In this document: positions 46,299 to 54,234 of the stretch, piece by piece
How the letters are laid out: each line of letters begins with the position of its first letter
How positions within the stretch are numbered: the stretch's first letter is position 1
From: Lentibacillus halodurans
GTDB lineage: Bacteria > Bacillota > Bacilli > Bacillales > Amphibacillaceae
Direction of reading: 5' to 3'
Length of the DNA stretch: 64,000 nucleotides
Assembly (NCBI RefSeq): GCF_900112045.1
Contig: NZ_FOJW01000006.1
Location: forward strand, 62,001-126,000
Notes under the pieces: model-generated
Seen by the model: only the letters and a program-made list of their open reading frames with translations
Told to the model about the DNA's origin: nothing
Database searches by the model: none
Position numbers and translations under genes: made by a program

Positions 46299-46333
46299 AA
46301 TCACATCTCCCACTAAACTCAGATGGACGCCAG

Positions 46334-46420
46334 TGTATTAATAGATTAATACACTATGGTTAAAAAAATGTGTATTAAGTGTGTAATACATCCTTTGGTG
46401 TGTATTATATGGTTAATACA
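46334..46420. promoter_or_regulatory. Three identical operator dyads TGTATTA-N6-TAATACA
   Basis: Copies at 46334-46353, 46371-46390 and 46401-46420. The first is part of a perfect 24-base palindrome (46332-46355). The third overlaps the -10 and spacer of the promoter. Equal half-sites and spacing mark them as operators, most likely for the downstream GntR regulator. Confidence 0.82.
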
Positions 46421-46432
46421 CCAGGAAGTCAA
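46404..46432 (-). promoter_or_regulatory. Promoter of the GntR-ABC operon
   Basis: TTGACT (46432-46427), 17-base spacer, consensus TATAAT (46409-46404) on the minus strand, overlapped by the third operator dyad. Confidence 0.85.
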
Positions 46433-46527
46433 CAGCTCATTCAAAATTTTATCGCGTGCCAGTAAACAGCAGCCCGGACATATATGCTAAAATGTAGGTA
46501 CATGAATGCGTTGAAAGGATGATCGAA

Positions 46528-47571
46528 ATGACAAACGCCGTCAAACTCACATCTCTCTCTTCAAAAGGCGGATGCGGGTGCAAAATCGGACCAGCCGACC
46601 TGGAAAATGTACTGCGCTCACTTCCGCAGTCTCTACCGAATCCGAATTTACTTGTCGGATTGGACACAAGTGATGATGCAGGCGTTTATAAATTAACCGA
46701 TGACCTCGCACTCGTTCAGACAGTTGATTTTTTTACACCGATTGTCGATGATCCATATGCTTTCGGTCAGATTGCGGCTGCCAATGCGATCAGTGATGTG
46801 TATGCAATGGGCGGAACCCCGATCACAGCACTGAATATCGTTGCCTATCCTATTTCTACACTGGACGAAAGCATCCTTGCCGGTATTTTGCGCGGTGCAG
46901 GTGATAAATTGGAGGAAGCTAATGTTTCCCTTGCCGGCGGTCATTCGATTGATGATCAGGAGCCAAAATTCGGACTTGCCGTCACAGGGACAGTGCATCC
47001 CGACAATTTGCGAACTAACTCTGGGGCCAAACCGGGGGACAAGCTGATTTTGACCAAACCAATCGGGGTCGGCATCAAGACCACTTCCCTGAAAAATGGA
47101 CTGCTTGAGCAAGATGAAATTGATCGTGTGACTGACGTTATGACCACATTGAATAAAACGGCTGCCGAAACGATGAAAGATTTCAAAATAAATGCCAGTA
47201 CTGACGTCACCGGTTTTGGACTGCTCGGCCATGCTTCTGAACTGGCGGCTGGCAGCGATGTTGAAATCCATATTGATTCAAAAGCGGTCCCTGTACTTTC
47301 ACGCGTGAAAGAACTGGCCGAGGCAGGGTCCGTTCCCGGAGGCACGAAAAATAACTATGATCACATAAAGGATATCGTTACGTTTCCGGAAGATTTCGAT
47401 CAGTTGGACAAATGGATTTTGTGTGATGCGGTCACATCAGGCGGACTGCTCCTGTCAGCAGATGGAAACGATGCTGATACACTTTTGACAGATTTGCAGC
47501 ATAAAGGTGTTGAAGCTAAAAAAATCGGTGAAGTGACTGACGGCCATAATGGACGAATCACGGTTGAGTAA
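46528..47571 (+). CDS. selD: Selenide, water dikinase (selenophosphate synthase)
   Basis: 347 residues. Makes selenophosphate from selenide and ATP. Catalytic site SSKGGCGCK has cysteine (C16) rather than selenocysteine, with the lysine at K19; LVGLDTSDDAGVY and the DVYAMGGTPITALNI block hold the metal-binding aspartates. AAAGGATG is better spaced for 46528 than for the ATG at 46519. It pairs with mnmH 15 bases downstream, pointing to tRNA selenation rather than selenoprotein synthesis; no selA or selB is in the window. Confidence 0.95.
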   Translation: MTNAVKLTSLSSKGGCGCKIGPADLENVLRSLPQSLPNPNLLVGLDTSDDAGVYKLTDDLALVQTVDFFTPIVDDPYAFGQIAAANAISDVYAMGGTPITALNIVAYPISTLDESILAGILRGAGDKLEEANVSLAGGHSIDDQEPKFGLAVTGTVHPDNLRTNSGAKPGDKLILTKPIGVGIKTTSLKNGLLEQDEIDRVTDVMTTLNKTAAETMKDFKINASTDVTGFGLLGHASELAAGSDVEIHIDSKAVPVLSRVKELAEAGSVPGGTKNNYDHIKDIVTFPEDFDQLDKWILCDAVTSGGLLLSADGNDADTLLTDLQHKGVEAKKIGEVTDGHNGRITVE

Positions 47572-47586
47572 TGAGGAAGTGATCAT

Positions 47587-48534
47587 TTGTTTCAGGATAT
47601 AACGTTACAAGCGTTAATGGAAAAACAGCATAACGAAAACCATACCGTTATTGATGTCCGCTCCCCTCAGGAATTTAACGAAGCGACAATCCCAGGCAGC
47701 ATCAACATCCCCGTATTTACCGACGAGGAGCGGGCAGAAGTGGGTACCCTTTATAAACAAGTGAGTAGAGAGGCTGCCAAACAGCGCGGACTGGAAATCA
47801 TGTCTGCCAAGCTTCCTAATTTCATTGGTGAATTCCGGCAGATCGACACACCAAAAACTGTTTTTTGCTGGCGGGGTGGCATGCGCAGCAAAACAGCCGC
47901 TACTGTTGTGGACTTGATGGGCATTGAGGTGAACCGGCTGCAAGGCGGAATCCGGTCCTATCGCCAATGGGTGATCGGTGAACTCGAGAAAGCGGAATGT
48001 TCACCAGATATCATTGTATTGAACGGCAATACAGGCACAGGTAAAACCAAACTGCTGCACCAATTGTCTGATAAAGGCTATCCGGCTATTGATCTGGAGG
48101 GAATGGCTGGACACAGGGGATCCATTTTCGGGCACATCGGACTTGAACCAAACAAACAGAAAAAATTTGAATCACAGCTTGTTCAGGCAATTCAAAAATA
48201 CAACGATGCACCATTCGTTTTAATGGAAGGTGAAAGCAGACGTATTGGCAACGTAACCATGCCGGTATTTCTGCACACGAAGAAAGAACAGAGCACACAA
48301 CTGTTTATTGATTTACCGATGGAACAAAGAGTACGGAACATTATGGATGATTATCAGCCCTGGAACCAGCCTGAAAAATTCATCGAAGCATACCAGTACA
48401 TCAAAAAAAGGATCCATACCCCAATCGCCAAACAGATTGATGCAGATCTGAAAGAAGAAAATTATCAACAGGCTGTCCAAATGCTGCTCGAATTTTACTA
48501 TGACCCGAGATATGAGCACATGGCTGAAAAATAA
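47587..48534 (+). CDS. mnmH: tRNA 2-selenouridine synthase, C-terminus cut by a stop
   Basis: 315 residues to the stop. Replaces sulfur by selenium in mnm5s2U34 of tRNA using selenophosphate. Rhodanese domain with active cysteine in KTVFCWRGGMRSK (C94), then a P-loop domain with GNTGTGKTKLL (about 147-156). TTG start with GAGGAAG upstream. Family members usually run to about 345-365 residues; the frame stays open after the TAA for 32 more codons that look like the missing tail, so the stop may be a mutation. Catalytic parts are complete. Confidence 0.88.
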   Translation: MFQDITLQALMEKQHNENHTVIDVRSPQEFNEATIPGSINIPVFTDEERAEVGTLYKQVSREAAKQRGLEIMSAKLPNFIGEFRQIDTPKTVFCWRGGMRSKTAATVVDLMGIEVNRLQGGIRSYRQWVIGELEKAECSPDIIVLNGNTGTGKTKLLHQLSDKGYPAIDLEGMAGHRGSIFGHIGLEPNKQKKFESQLVQAIQKYNDAPFVLMEGESRRIGNVTMPVFLHTKKEQSTQLFIDLPMEQRVRNIMDDYQPWNQPEKFIEAYQYIKKRIHTPIAKQIDADLKEENYQQAVQMLLEFYYDPRYEHMAEK

Positions 48535-48633
48535 TTGCATCGCAATATTAAAACCATTCAGGTATCCAATATGAATGATGCAGTCACCCGGATAGAGCGT
48601 ACACTTCATGAGATGTATCCGCAAAAAGGCTGA
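48535..48633 (+). pseudogene. Detached C-terminal tail of mnmH
   Basis: In frame after the mnmH TAA (48532-48534). Reads NIKTIQVSNMNDAVTRIERT and ends MYPQKG before TGA, a strand-helix unit like the end of other MnmH proteins. No ribosome site of its own. Confidence 0.5.
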
Positions 48634-48691
48634 GTGTATATGAACATCTTGGAACCGTTACAGGCAAATAGAACATAAGGGAGAGATCAGT

Positions 48692-49084
48692 GTGAACCAG
48701 TACAGTAAGATGTTACTCAGATTTTCCGCCATATTCGCCGTGATCGGTGCATTTATCGGCTCGCACATGGCAGGAGCAGGCAGCCCGGCATTCAAAACGG
48801 TACACGCCCACATTCTGGTCGTCGGCTGGCTGACATTATTCGCATGGGCTGTCTACTATAAAATTTTTACTCCTGTCAAAACGATCATCGCCACACTGCA
48901 CGTCTTAACAGCCATTATCGGAGCAATCGGCCTCACGACAGGCATGTGGCTCTATTATTTGCGGCCATTTGACCTGGCTGACGGATTTGTGACCGTATTT
49001 TTTATTGTCGGCGGCTCCATAATGCTTTTGAGCTTTGTGCTATTTGTCGTGCTGACATTTATGAGGACGGATGAAGAAACATAA
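48692..49084 (+). CDS. Four-helix membrane protein, oxidase-subunit-like
   Basis: 130 residues with four membrane helices. Histidines in SHMAGAG and VHAHILVVGWLTLFAWAVYY recall the helix pair of haem-copper oxidase/NO reductase-related small proteins and NnrS-like families; haem binding is unproven. GTG start with AAGGGAGAG upstream. Not in an obvious operon; a terminator follows. Confidence 0.65.
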   Translation: MNQYSKMLLRFSAIFAVIGAFIGSHMAGAGSPAFKTVHAHILVVGWLTLFAWAVYYKIFTPVKTIIATLHVLTAIIGAIGLTTGMWLYYLRPFDLADGFVTVFFIVGGSIMLLSFVLFVVLTFMRTDEET

Positions 49085-49108
49085 CATGCAGCTTGATCGG
49101 TTAATGAA

Positions 49109-49152
49109 ATAGCACATCAAATGACACAAAGTTTGGTGTGCTGCATTTTTTC
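49109..49152 (+). terminator. Intrinsic terminator
   Basis: AGCACATCAAA pairs with TTTGGTGTGCT, then GCATTTTTT. The bases from here to 49342 show no gene. Confidence 0.75.
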
Positions 49153-49342
49153 GAAAGCAAATTCGCTTTTTAAACAGCTTTATATGGCTTTCTTTCTTAA
49201 ATTAGTCGTTTAATAATCCAGAAATGCTTGCTAACCACAGTTGCCTATGACTAGCATAACGAATAATGACCTGAATAATCATCTTCCAAATGCGTCGTAA
49301 ATTGTTATGCATCTTTACCTCATAAGATCAAGGACTGCCTAA

Positions 49343-50443
49343 CTAATTTATCCCCTCATCCTCCAGAATCCTTGATAATTTTTTCACATCAACCACAAGG
49401 TTTTTGATGATTTCATGTGCTCTTGATCCGGGGTTCGCATTCCTGCACTTCAGAAAATAATAATCCAAACCTAAATACTGTCCAATTTTCAGGAATTCAT
49501 CTGACGTTGAGGTGAATAACTGAATGACTTTCGTTCCAGGCTGACAGAACATAATATTTGCAAGCCCGGCACCATTCGGACTTATAATAACATTGGCTGA
49601 AGAAAAAATGTCGATTTGTTCCTGGACGGTTAAAGAACTCAAAACAATTTTTTTAAATCCTTTTTGGATTAAAAGTTTCATAAGCTTAGGTTCATTCGCA
49701 ACCTTTCGCCACGAGGCATCTTCCCGGCTGATATAGATACGTTCATAGTTACTTGAGCTTGTATGGCGGTCCGCTTTCAGAAATGCGTCTCGAAGGAATT
49801 CAACGGTCCAATTCACACATGTTCCTGCGTTAAATGGGACAGATGGCAAAATCAAATTTTCTGCCTTCAAGTGCTTTCCCGACGTAAGCTGTAAGATTTT
49901 ATCCTCAGGGATACCAAGCATGTTAACCGTTTCCCGCTGAAACGGCAATGTTAGAGGCGGCAAGACATATTTATCAATCTTAAAACCGCTGAGCTGCAGC
50001 AAATGATAACGTCCCAACGTATCGTGTAACCAATGCCAGTAATTAGCGTGCCCAGCCCAGGCCAAAACGCCCAATGTTCCATAATAAGGAGAGGCGGAAG
50101 GGATTTTATGCACTGCAGTCTTTTCAAAATATCGCCAATATAAATGAAAAACCATATCATGCAAACATGTTTGATCAGGTGTTAATGCATAAACCATGCC
50201 ACCCCCTTTATCACACATCCATATACTGCCGTTTTCTATCTTTGAAACGTAAGACTTGCGAAACTTGTGATTCTCCCCAAATCGTGGTGGATATACCCAA
50301 TCAACCCATTGCGGCTGGTCCCCTTTTGGAAGCGTATATTTTACTGTTTCATTTGTATAGAATTCTTTATAAAAATCTTGTATATCTGATTTTGGGGTCG
50401 TTTTTTCAATCCAATCTTTCGTATGAATATATAAACCCGACAT
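49343..50443 (-). CDS. Family 61 glycosyltransferase
   Basis: 366 residues. The GT61 (DUF563) pattern is clear: YWHWLHDTLGRYHLLQLSG near residue 135, YERIYISREDASWRKVANE, the VQEQIDIFSSANVIISPNGAGLANIMFCQPGTKVIQLF block near 275-315. No signal peptide. It likely adds a sugar to an exported glycan in the cytoplasm. AAGGGGG precedes the start. It opens the accessory glycan region and is divergent from the CapF-like gene. Confidence 0.87.
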   Translation of the reverse strand: MSGLYIHTKDWIEKTTPKSDIQDFYKEFYTNETVKYTLPKGDQPQWVDWVYPPRFGENHKFRKSYVSKIENGSIWMCDKGGGMVYALTPDQTCLHDMVFHLYWRYFEKTAVHKIPSASPYYGTLGVLAWAGHANYWHWLHDTLGRYHLLQLSGFKIDKYVLPPLTLPFQRETVNMLGIPEDKILQLTSGKHLKAENLILPSVPFNAGTCVNWTVEFLRDAFLKADRHTSSSNYERIYISREDASWRKVANEPKLMKLLIQKGFKKIVLSSLTVQEQIDIFSSANVIISPNGAGLANIMFCQPGTKVIQLFTSTSDEFLKIGQYLGLDYYFLKCRNANPGSRAHEIIKNLVVDVKKLSRILEDEGIN

Positions 50444-50609
50444 ACCTATACATCCCCCTTTTCCATTAACGACCTTGGCCCATGCCCTATTTTTGCACGT
50501 ATCCTAGCGTACTCCATAATATGTAGAAAAGTCTTCAACAGTGTTGAACGACTGCCCCACTATACCAACTGGATCAATGCGTGGTGAACAGAAATGGGAG
50601 GATCATGCC

Positions 50610-51752
50610 ATGATAAACGTACTCGTAACCGGTGCAGGCGGATTTATCGGTAAAAATCTTATCGAAAGATTACAAAGGGAAAAAGGAGTCTCTGTCAAAC
50701 CGTTTTATCGCGGGGATGACCTGTCACTGCTGTATAAACATTTAGACAAGGTGGATATCATCTATCATCTGGCAGGGGTGAACAGACCACAAAATAACGA
50801 GGAATTTGCAAGCGTCAATAGAGGGCTTACTGAATCAATCGTCAGTTATTTAAGGGCGCATCAAAAGACACCGAAAATCGTTTTTTCATCTTCAACTCAA
50901 GCTGAACTTGATACACCCTATGGTTTAAGTAAAAAAGCTGCCGAAAAGGTACTGAAAAGCTATAGTATGGAGACCGGCGCAGACGTATATATTTACCAAC
51001 TGCCGGGTGTCTTTGGCAAGTGGTGCAGACCGCATTATAACTCCGTTGTTGCGACTTTTTGTCATGAATTGGCACATGATCGGGATATCGACATTCACGA
51101 TGCGAACAAAACGCTTGAACTCGTATATATTGACGATGTTGTGGATAGTTTCACGTATTGTCTTAACCGGAAAAAGACGGAAGAGACATTCTATGATCAT
51201 ATCCATCATACCTTCCATACAACGATAGGGGAACTGGCTCACAGACTTCACAAAATAAAGGACATGCGACAATCGCTAATCATCCCTGACCTATCCGACA
51301 AATTAACAAAGTACTTGTATACAACCTATTTATCTTATTTAGATGAGAATATGTTTTCATACAGTTTGCCGGCACATCAAGATGAAAGAGGAAGTTTGGT
51401 TGAATTAATCAAATCACACCAGGCCGGTCAAGTATTTATGTCAACATCACGAAAGGGCGTTATAAGAGGGAATCATTATCATCATACAAAAGTGGAAAAA
51501 TTTTGCGTCATTAAGGGGTCGGCAAATATTAAATTAAGGAAGATCGATTCCGATGAACTGATCAACTATACGATCTCAGACGAAAACATCGCATTTGTCG
51601 ATATCCCGCCTGGTTATACCCATTCGATTGAAAACGTAACAGACGGTGAGATCATTGTTTTGTTTTGGGCCAATGAACTGTTTGATCCGGATAACCCAGA
51701 TACCATTCCATTAAATGTTCAGCCGAACGAAACTGATGAAAAGAAAGGATGA
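50610..51752 (+). CDS. capF: CapF-like bifunctional reductase (WbjC/Cap5F type)
   Basis: 380 residues. N-terminal extended SDR with NVLVTGAGGFIGKNL (residues 3-17), HLAGVNRPQNNEEF and YGLSKKAAEKVLK (YxxxK); C-terminal cupin from about 245 with HQDERGSLVELIKS, HHTKVEKFCVIKGSANIKLR and IPPGYTHSIENV. This domain pair is that of CapF, which acts after CapE in making UDP-N-acetyl-L-fucosamine. GGGAGG supports 50610; a longer start exists upstream. Followed by the sulfotransferase 5 bases later. Confidence 0.9.
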   Translation: MINVLVTGAGGFIGKNLIERLQREKGVSVKPFYRGDDLSLLYKHLDKVDIIYHLAGVNRPQNNEEFASVNRGLTESIVSYLRAHQKTPKIVFSSSTQAELDTPYGLSKKAAEKVLKSYSMETGADVYIYQLPGVFGKWCRPHYNSVVATFCHELAHDRDIDIHDANKTLELVYIDDVVDSFTYCLNRKKTEETFYDHIHHTFHTTIGELAHRLHKIKDMRQSLIIPDLSDKLTKYLYTTYLSYLDENMFSYSLPAHQDERGSLVELIKSHQAGQVFMSTSRKGVIRGNHYHHTKVEKFCVIKGSANIKLRKIDSDELINYTISDENIAFVDIPPGYTHSIENVTDGEIIVLFWANELFDPDNPDTIPLNVQPNETDEKKG

Positions 51753-51757
51753 TAACC

Positions 51758-52495
51758 GTGTCAACAGATCGGACATATACATGTCAGGAAGACGATATTT
51801 GCCTGGTTGCCTATCCTAAATCAGGGAACAATTTCTTATTGTTTCTCGTCGCCATGTTATTATATCGGAAAAAAATGGATTGGGCCACAAAAGGTAAAAT
51901 GATCCAAAATGTATCAAGCGAACCAATCGAAAACTTGCCACCCCCTCATCTTGTATGGAGCCATGACAGTTATGATCCATCCTATCCCAAAGTCATTTAC
52001 CTGGTAAGGGATCCCAGGGATGTCGTCATTTCCTATTTTCATCATTTTCAGAAGTATTATGGTGAAAGCCGTGATTTTGATGAGTTTTTCGAGGTGTTTA
52101 TGGAAGGCGGTATTGGGCCCGGAATGTGGGATGCGAATATAGAAAGCTGGCTCGACAATCAGGAAAAGGTTAAAAATGGTTTCCTGCTTGTTAAATACGA
52201 AGATCTTCTTGAAAATCCTTCTAAAGAAGCAAAAAGGATTATACGCTTCTTAAACTTAGACAGGTCAGAACAAGAAATCAACGAAGCTGTCAGTTGGGCT
52301 TCTTTCGATAATATGAAAGCATTGGAACAGAAACAGCATTCCCATTTAAACCACAATTCACCGTTCGTCAATCAAAACATCCCTTTTGTAAGGGAAGGCA
52401 AGGCGAATAAATGGAAATCTGTTTTGAGCAAAGCGCAACAGCAACAAATCAATCAGACATTTGATAAGACTTTATCACGATTAGGGTATAAGTAA
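51758..52495 (+). CDS. PAPS-dependent sulfotransferase
   Basis: 245 residues, Sulfotransfer_1-like. 5'-phosphosulfate loop VAYPKSGNNFL (residues 17-27), a WSHDSYD segment, 3'-phosphate-binding LVRDPRDVVISYFHHF (about 85-100), and C-terminal REGKANKWKSVLS in place of RxGxxGDWK. These proteins move sulfate from PAPS to a hydroxyl or amine, often on glycans or lipids. AAAGGATGATAACC fits the GTG at 51758. Such genes are uncommon in Firmicutes. Its place among glycan genes suggests a sulfated surface sugar. Confidence 0.86.
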   Translation: MSTDRTYTCQEDDICLVAYPKSGNNFLLFLVAMLLYRKKMDWATKGKMIQNVSSEPIENLPPPHLVWSHDSYDPSYPKVIYLVRDPRDVVISYFHHFQKYYGESRDFDEFFEVFMEGGIGPGMWDANIESWLDNQEKVKNGFLLVKYEDLLENPSKEAKRIIRFLNLDRSEQEINEAVSWASFDNMKALEQKQHSHLNHNSPFVNQNIPFVREGKANKWKSVLSKAQQQQINQTFDKTLSRLGYK

Positions 52496-52508
52496 AACGC
52501 CATTTTAA

Positions 52509-52540
52509 GCGCCTTCTGATCATAGAGGGCGTTTTTTATT
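52509..52540 (+). terminator. Intrinsic terminator after the sulfotransferase gene
   Basis: CGCCTTCT pairs with AGAGGGCG, loop GATCAT, then T6. Confidence 0.8.
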
Positions 52541-52564
52541 TCAGGAAAAAGGTGTGATTAACCG

Positions 52565-53491
52565 ATGCTCAAATTATTGCTGATTGCAGCCAATACCTCT
52601 CGTTTTACCAATAATAATTATGACGATTTGGAGAAGGAATTAGCAAAGGTGACAACCTTGATGGTTTATCGAAAATCCGGTCATATCAACAAAATATTAC
52701 GAAAAACCTCTGAAAAACCGGATTTCATTTTAATCATCAATGACGTAGGTAAAACATTTACGCCTGTTGTCACCGGTTTATCCGATATCAGTATACCTGT
52801 AGGACTGATGGTAAACGACGCTCACCGATTTGTGGAACAGCGAAGAAGGTATATAACAGCTAATCATATCAGGACATTCTTTGTCATATGCCAGCATAAT
52901 TTTTACAATTATTATCCACGACAAAAGAATGATCAAGTGTTCTTTCTCCCGCAATTTGCCAATACATCAATATTTAAAGACTACGGTGCTGAAAAAACGG
53001 TCGATTTAATGATGCTGGGAGAAGTTTCTCTTCCGCAAATCTACCCATTAAGAGAAAAGATATTACAGCATTACAAAAATAACCCCAAATTTTTCAACCG
53101 TCCTCATCCGGGATGGCGAGATTTTACAAAGGAACAGACAGAAAAGGCATTAATCGGGGAAAACTATGCGAAGACCATTAATCAGGCTAAACTGTTTTTT
53201 GCATGCGGCTCCGTTCGTCAAGTTGTGACATTCAAATATTTTGAAGTGCCAGCGTGCAAAACCTTACTAATGGCTCCTGCCTTACCGGAACTTAAGGAGA
53301 TTGGCTTAATACCAGGAAAGCATTTTGTGACTATAAATGCGAAAAACTTTTCAGAAAGGGCTGCGTACTATCTGAAAAATACCAAAGAGCGGGAAAGAAT
53401 TACCGCAGAGGGCTGCCGCTTCGTTCATAACCATCATTCAACCGCTCATCGAGCAAGACAATTAGTCCGACAAATAAAGAAGATTTTATAA
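52565..53491 (+). CDS. CgeB-like glycosyltransferase
   Basis: 308 residues. A GT-B-like architecture: N-terminal LKLLLIAANTSRF, then SIPVGLMVNDAHRFVEQR and DQVFFLPQFANTSIFK, and the C-terminal FKYFEVPACKTLLMAPALPELKEIGL block that binds the nucleotide sugar in CgeB/Glyco_trans_1_2 proteins. CgeB is a spore-crust maturation protein in B. subtilis, so a role in surface glycan is likely. It follows a terminator, so it may have its own promoter. Confidence 0.78.
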   Translation: MLKLLLIAANTSRFTNNNYDDLEKELAKVTTLMVYRKSGHINKILRKTSEKPDFILIINDVGKTFTPVVTGLSDISIPVGLMVNDAHRFVEQRRRYITANHIRTFFVICQHNFYNYYPRQKNDQVFFLPQFANTSIFKDYGAEKTVDLMMLGEVSLPQIYPLREKILQHYKNNPKFFNRPHPGWRDFTKEQTEKALIGENYAKTINQAKLFFACGSVRQVVTFKYFEVPACKTLLMAPALPELKEIGLIPGKHFVTINAKNFSERAAYYLKNTKERERITAEGCRFVHNHHSTAHRARQLVRQIKKIL

Positions 53492-53520
53492 TCGGGGTAT
53501 TAGATCCGTTAAACAAAAAT

Positions 53521-54184
53521 GAGGGTGGGACACAACTAAAACTTTCCACGCTAAAGACGAACGATTACAGGGCAGAGGAAGTGCAGCATTTTACTTTTTC
53601 AACAGTCACATTTGTCTTGGTGCAGCCTTCCTTCCATTCTGATTTTAGTGGCGTGAGATCATTCGCTCCAGCAGCATACTGCGCTTTCCATGGGCACGGC
53701 CTCAGCCTCCTCGGAAAGCAAAGACCTCTTTCCTGCGGGGGCTTTGGCTCGTGCGGTTCCCATAGGAGTCTCCGTATGCTGCCTCCGCTCATGTTGGGGT
53801 GTTGATGGTTGAAAGAAAAGAACTTATAGAACGATATTCATTGAACTTGCTGTCACCTTATGAGAACACGATTCTAAGCTGCAGAAAAATGCGACACGCC
53901 TGGGGGAACAGCGCGAGCAGAAGATCCACTTTGCCAAGTGTGTTTTTTGCAAAGTTAGCTGAGGCCCTGCCCCGGAAAGGGCGTATTTTTCCGCAGCGAC
54001 CATCATGCATTCACCAACAAAAGCATGGAAAAAAGCGAATCTAAGGCCAAGTAACTTCTCAGTTGATCGATCATTCGCAACCAATTTTCAACAATACCCT
54101 CAAAAGATAAATCCGAACTGTTCCAATCATAGTGGAATCATCGTTCGGATGTATCTTTGGCTAATATCCTTTTGTCCCAGCCTC
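53521..54184. repeat. Dispersed repeat C (long form)
   Basis: 664 bases, starting GAGGGTGGGACACAACTAAA and ending CTTTTGTCCCAGCCTC: imperfect inverted ends about 12 bases long that extend weakly to 45. Same orientation as repeat B, 10.3 kb away. Contains the nested unit at 53684-53787. Short open stretches inside are not protein-like, so it looks like a non-autonomous element. Confidence 0.8.
53684..53787. repeat. Nested 104-bp palindromic unit in repeat C
   Basis: Runs from CTTTCCATGGGCACGG to CGTATGCTGCCTCCG. It is absent from the same site in repeat B, where GCATACTGCG joins CTCATGTTGG. With the flank it forms GCAGCATAC...GTATGCTGC inverted arms. Related in sequence to the core of repeat A. 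Confidence 0.7.
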
Positions 54185-54234
54185 ATTTTTTGCATATTTT
54201 GACTGACTTTTTTGTCACGCCACTCACCGTCATT

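Noticed and set aside
46528-46580. Selenocysteine codon in selD
   Set aside because: The active-site position is encoded as cysteine (TGC), not TGA.
48568-48633. Separate 20-residue small protein starting at the ATG in the mnmH tail
   Set aside because: No ribosome site; better explained as the detached C-terminus of mnmH in the same frame.
42603-54184. Composite transposon flanked by repeats B and C
   Set aside because: Neither repeat has a transposase, and the interval includes core genes such as selD-mnmH; no target duplication is seen outside.
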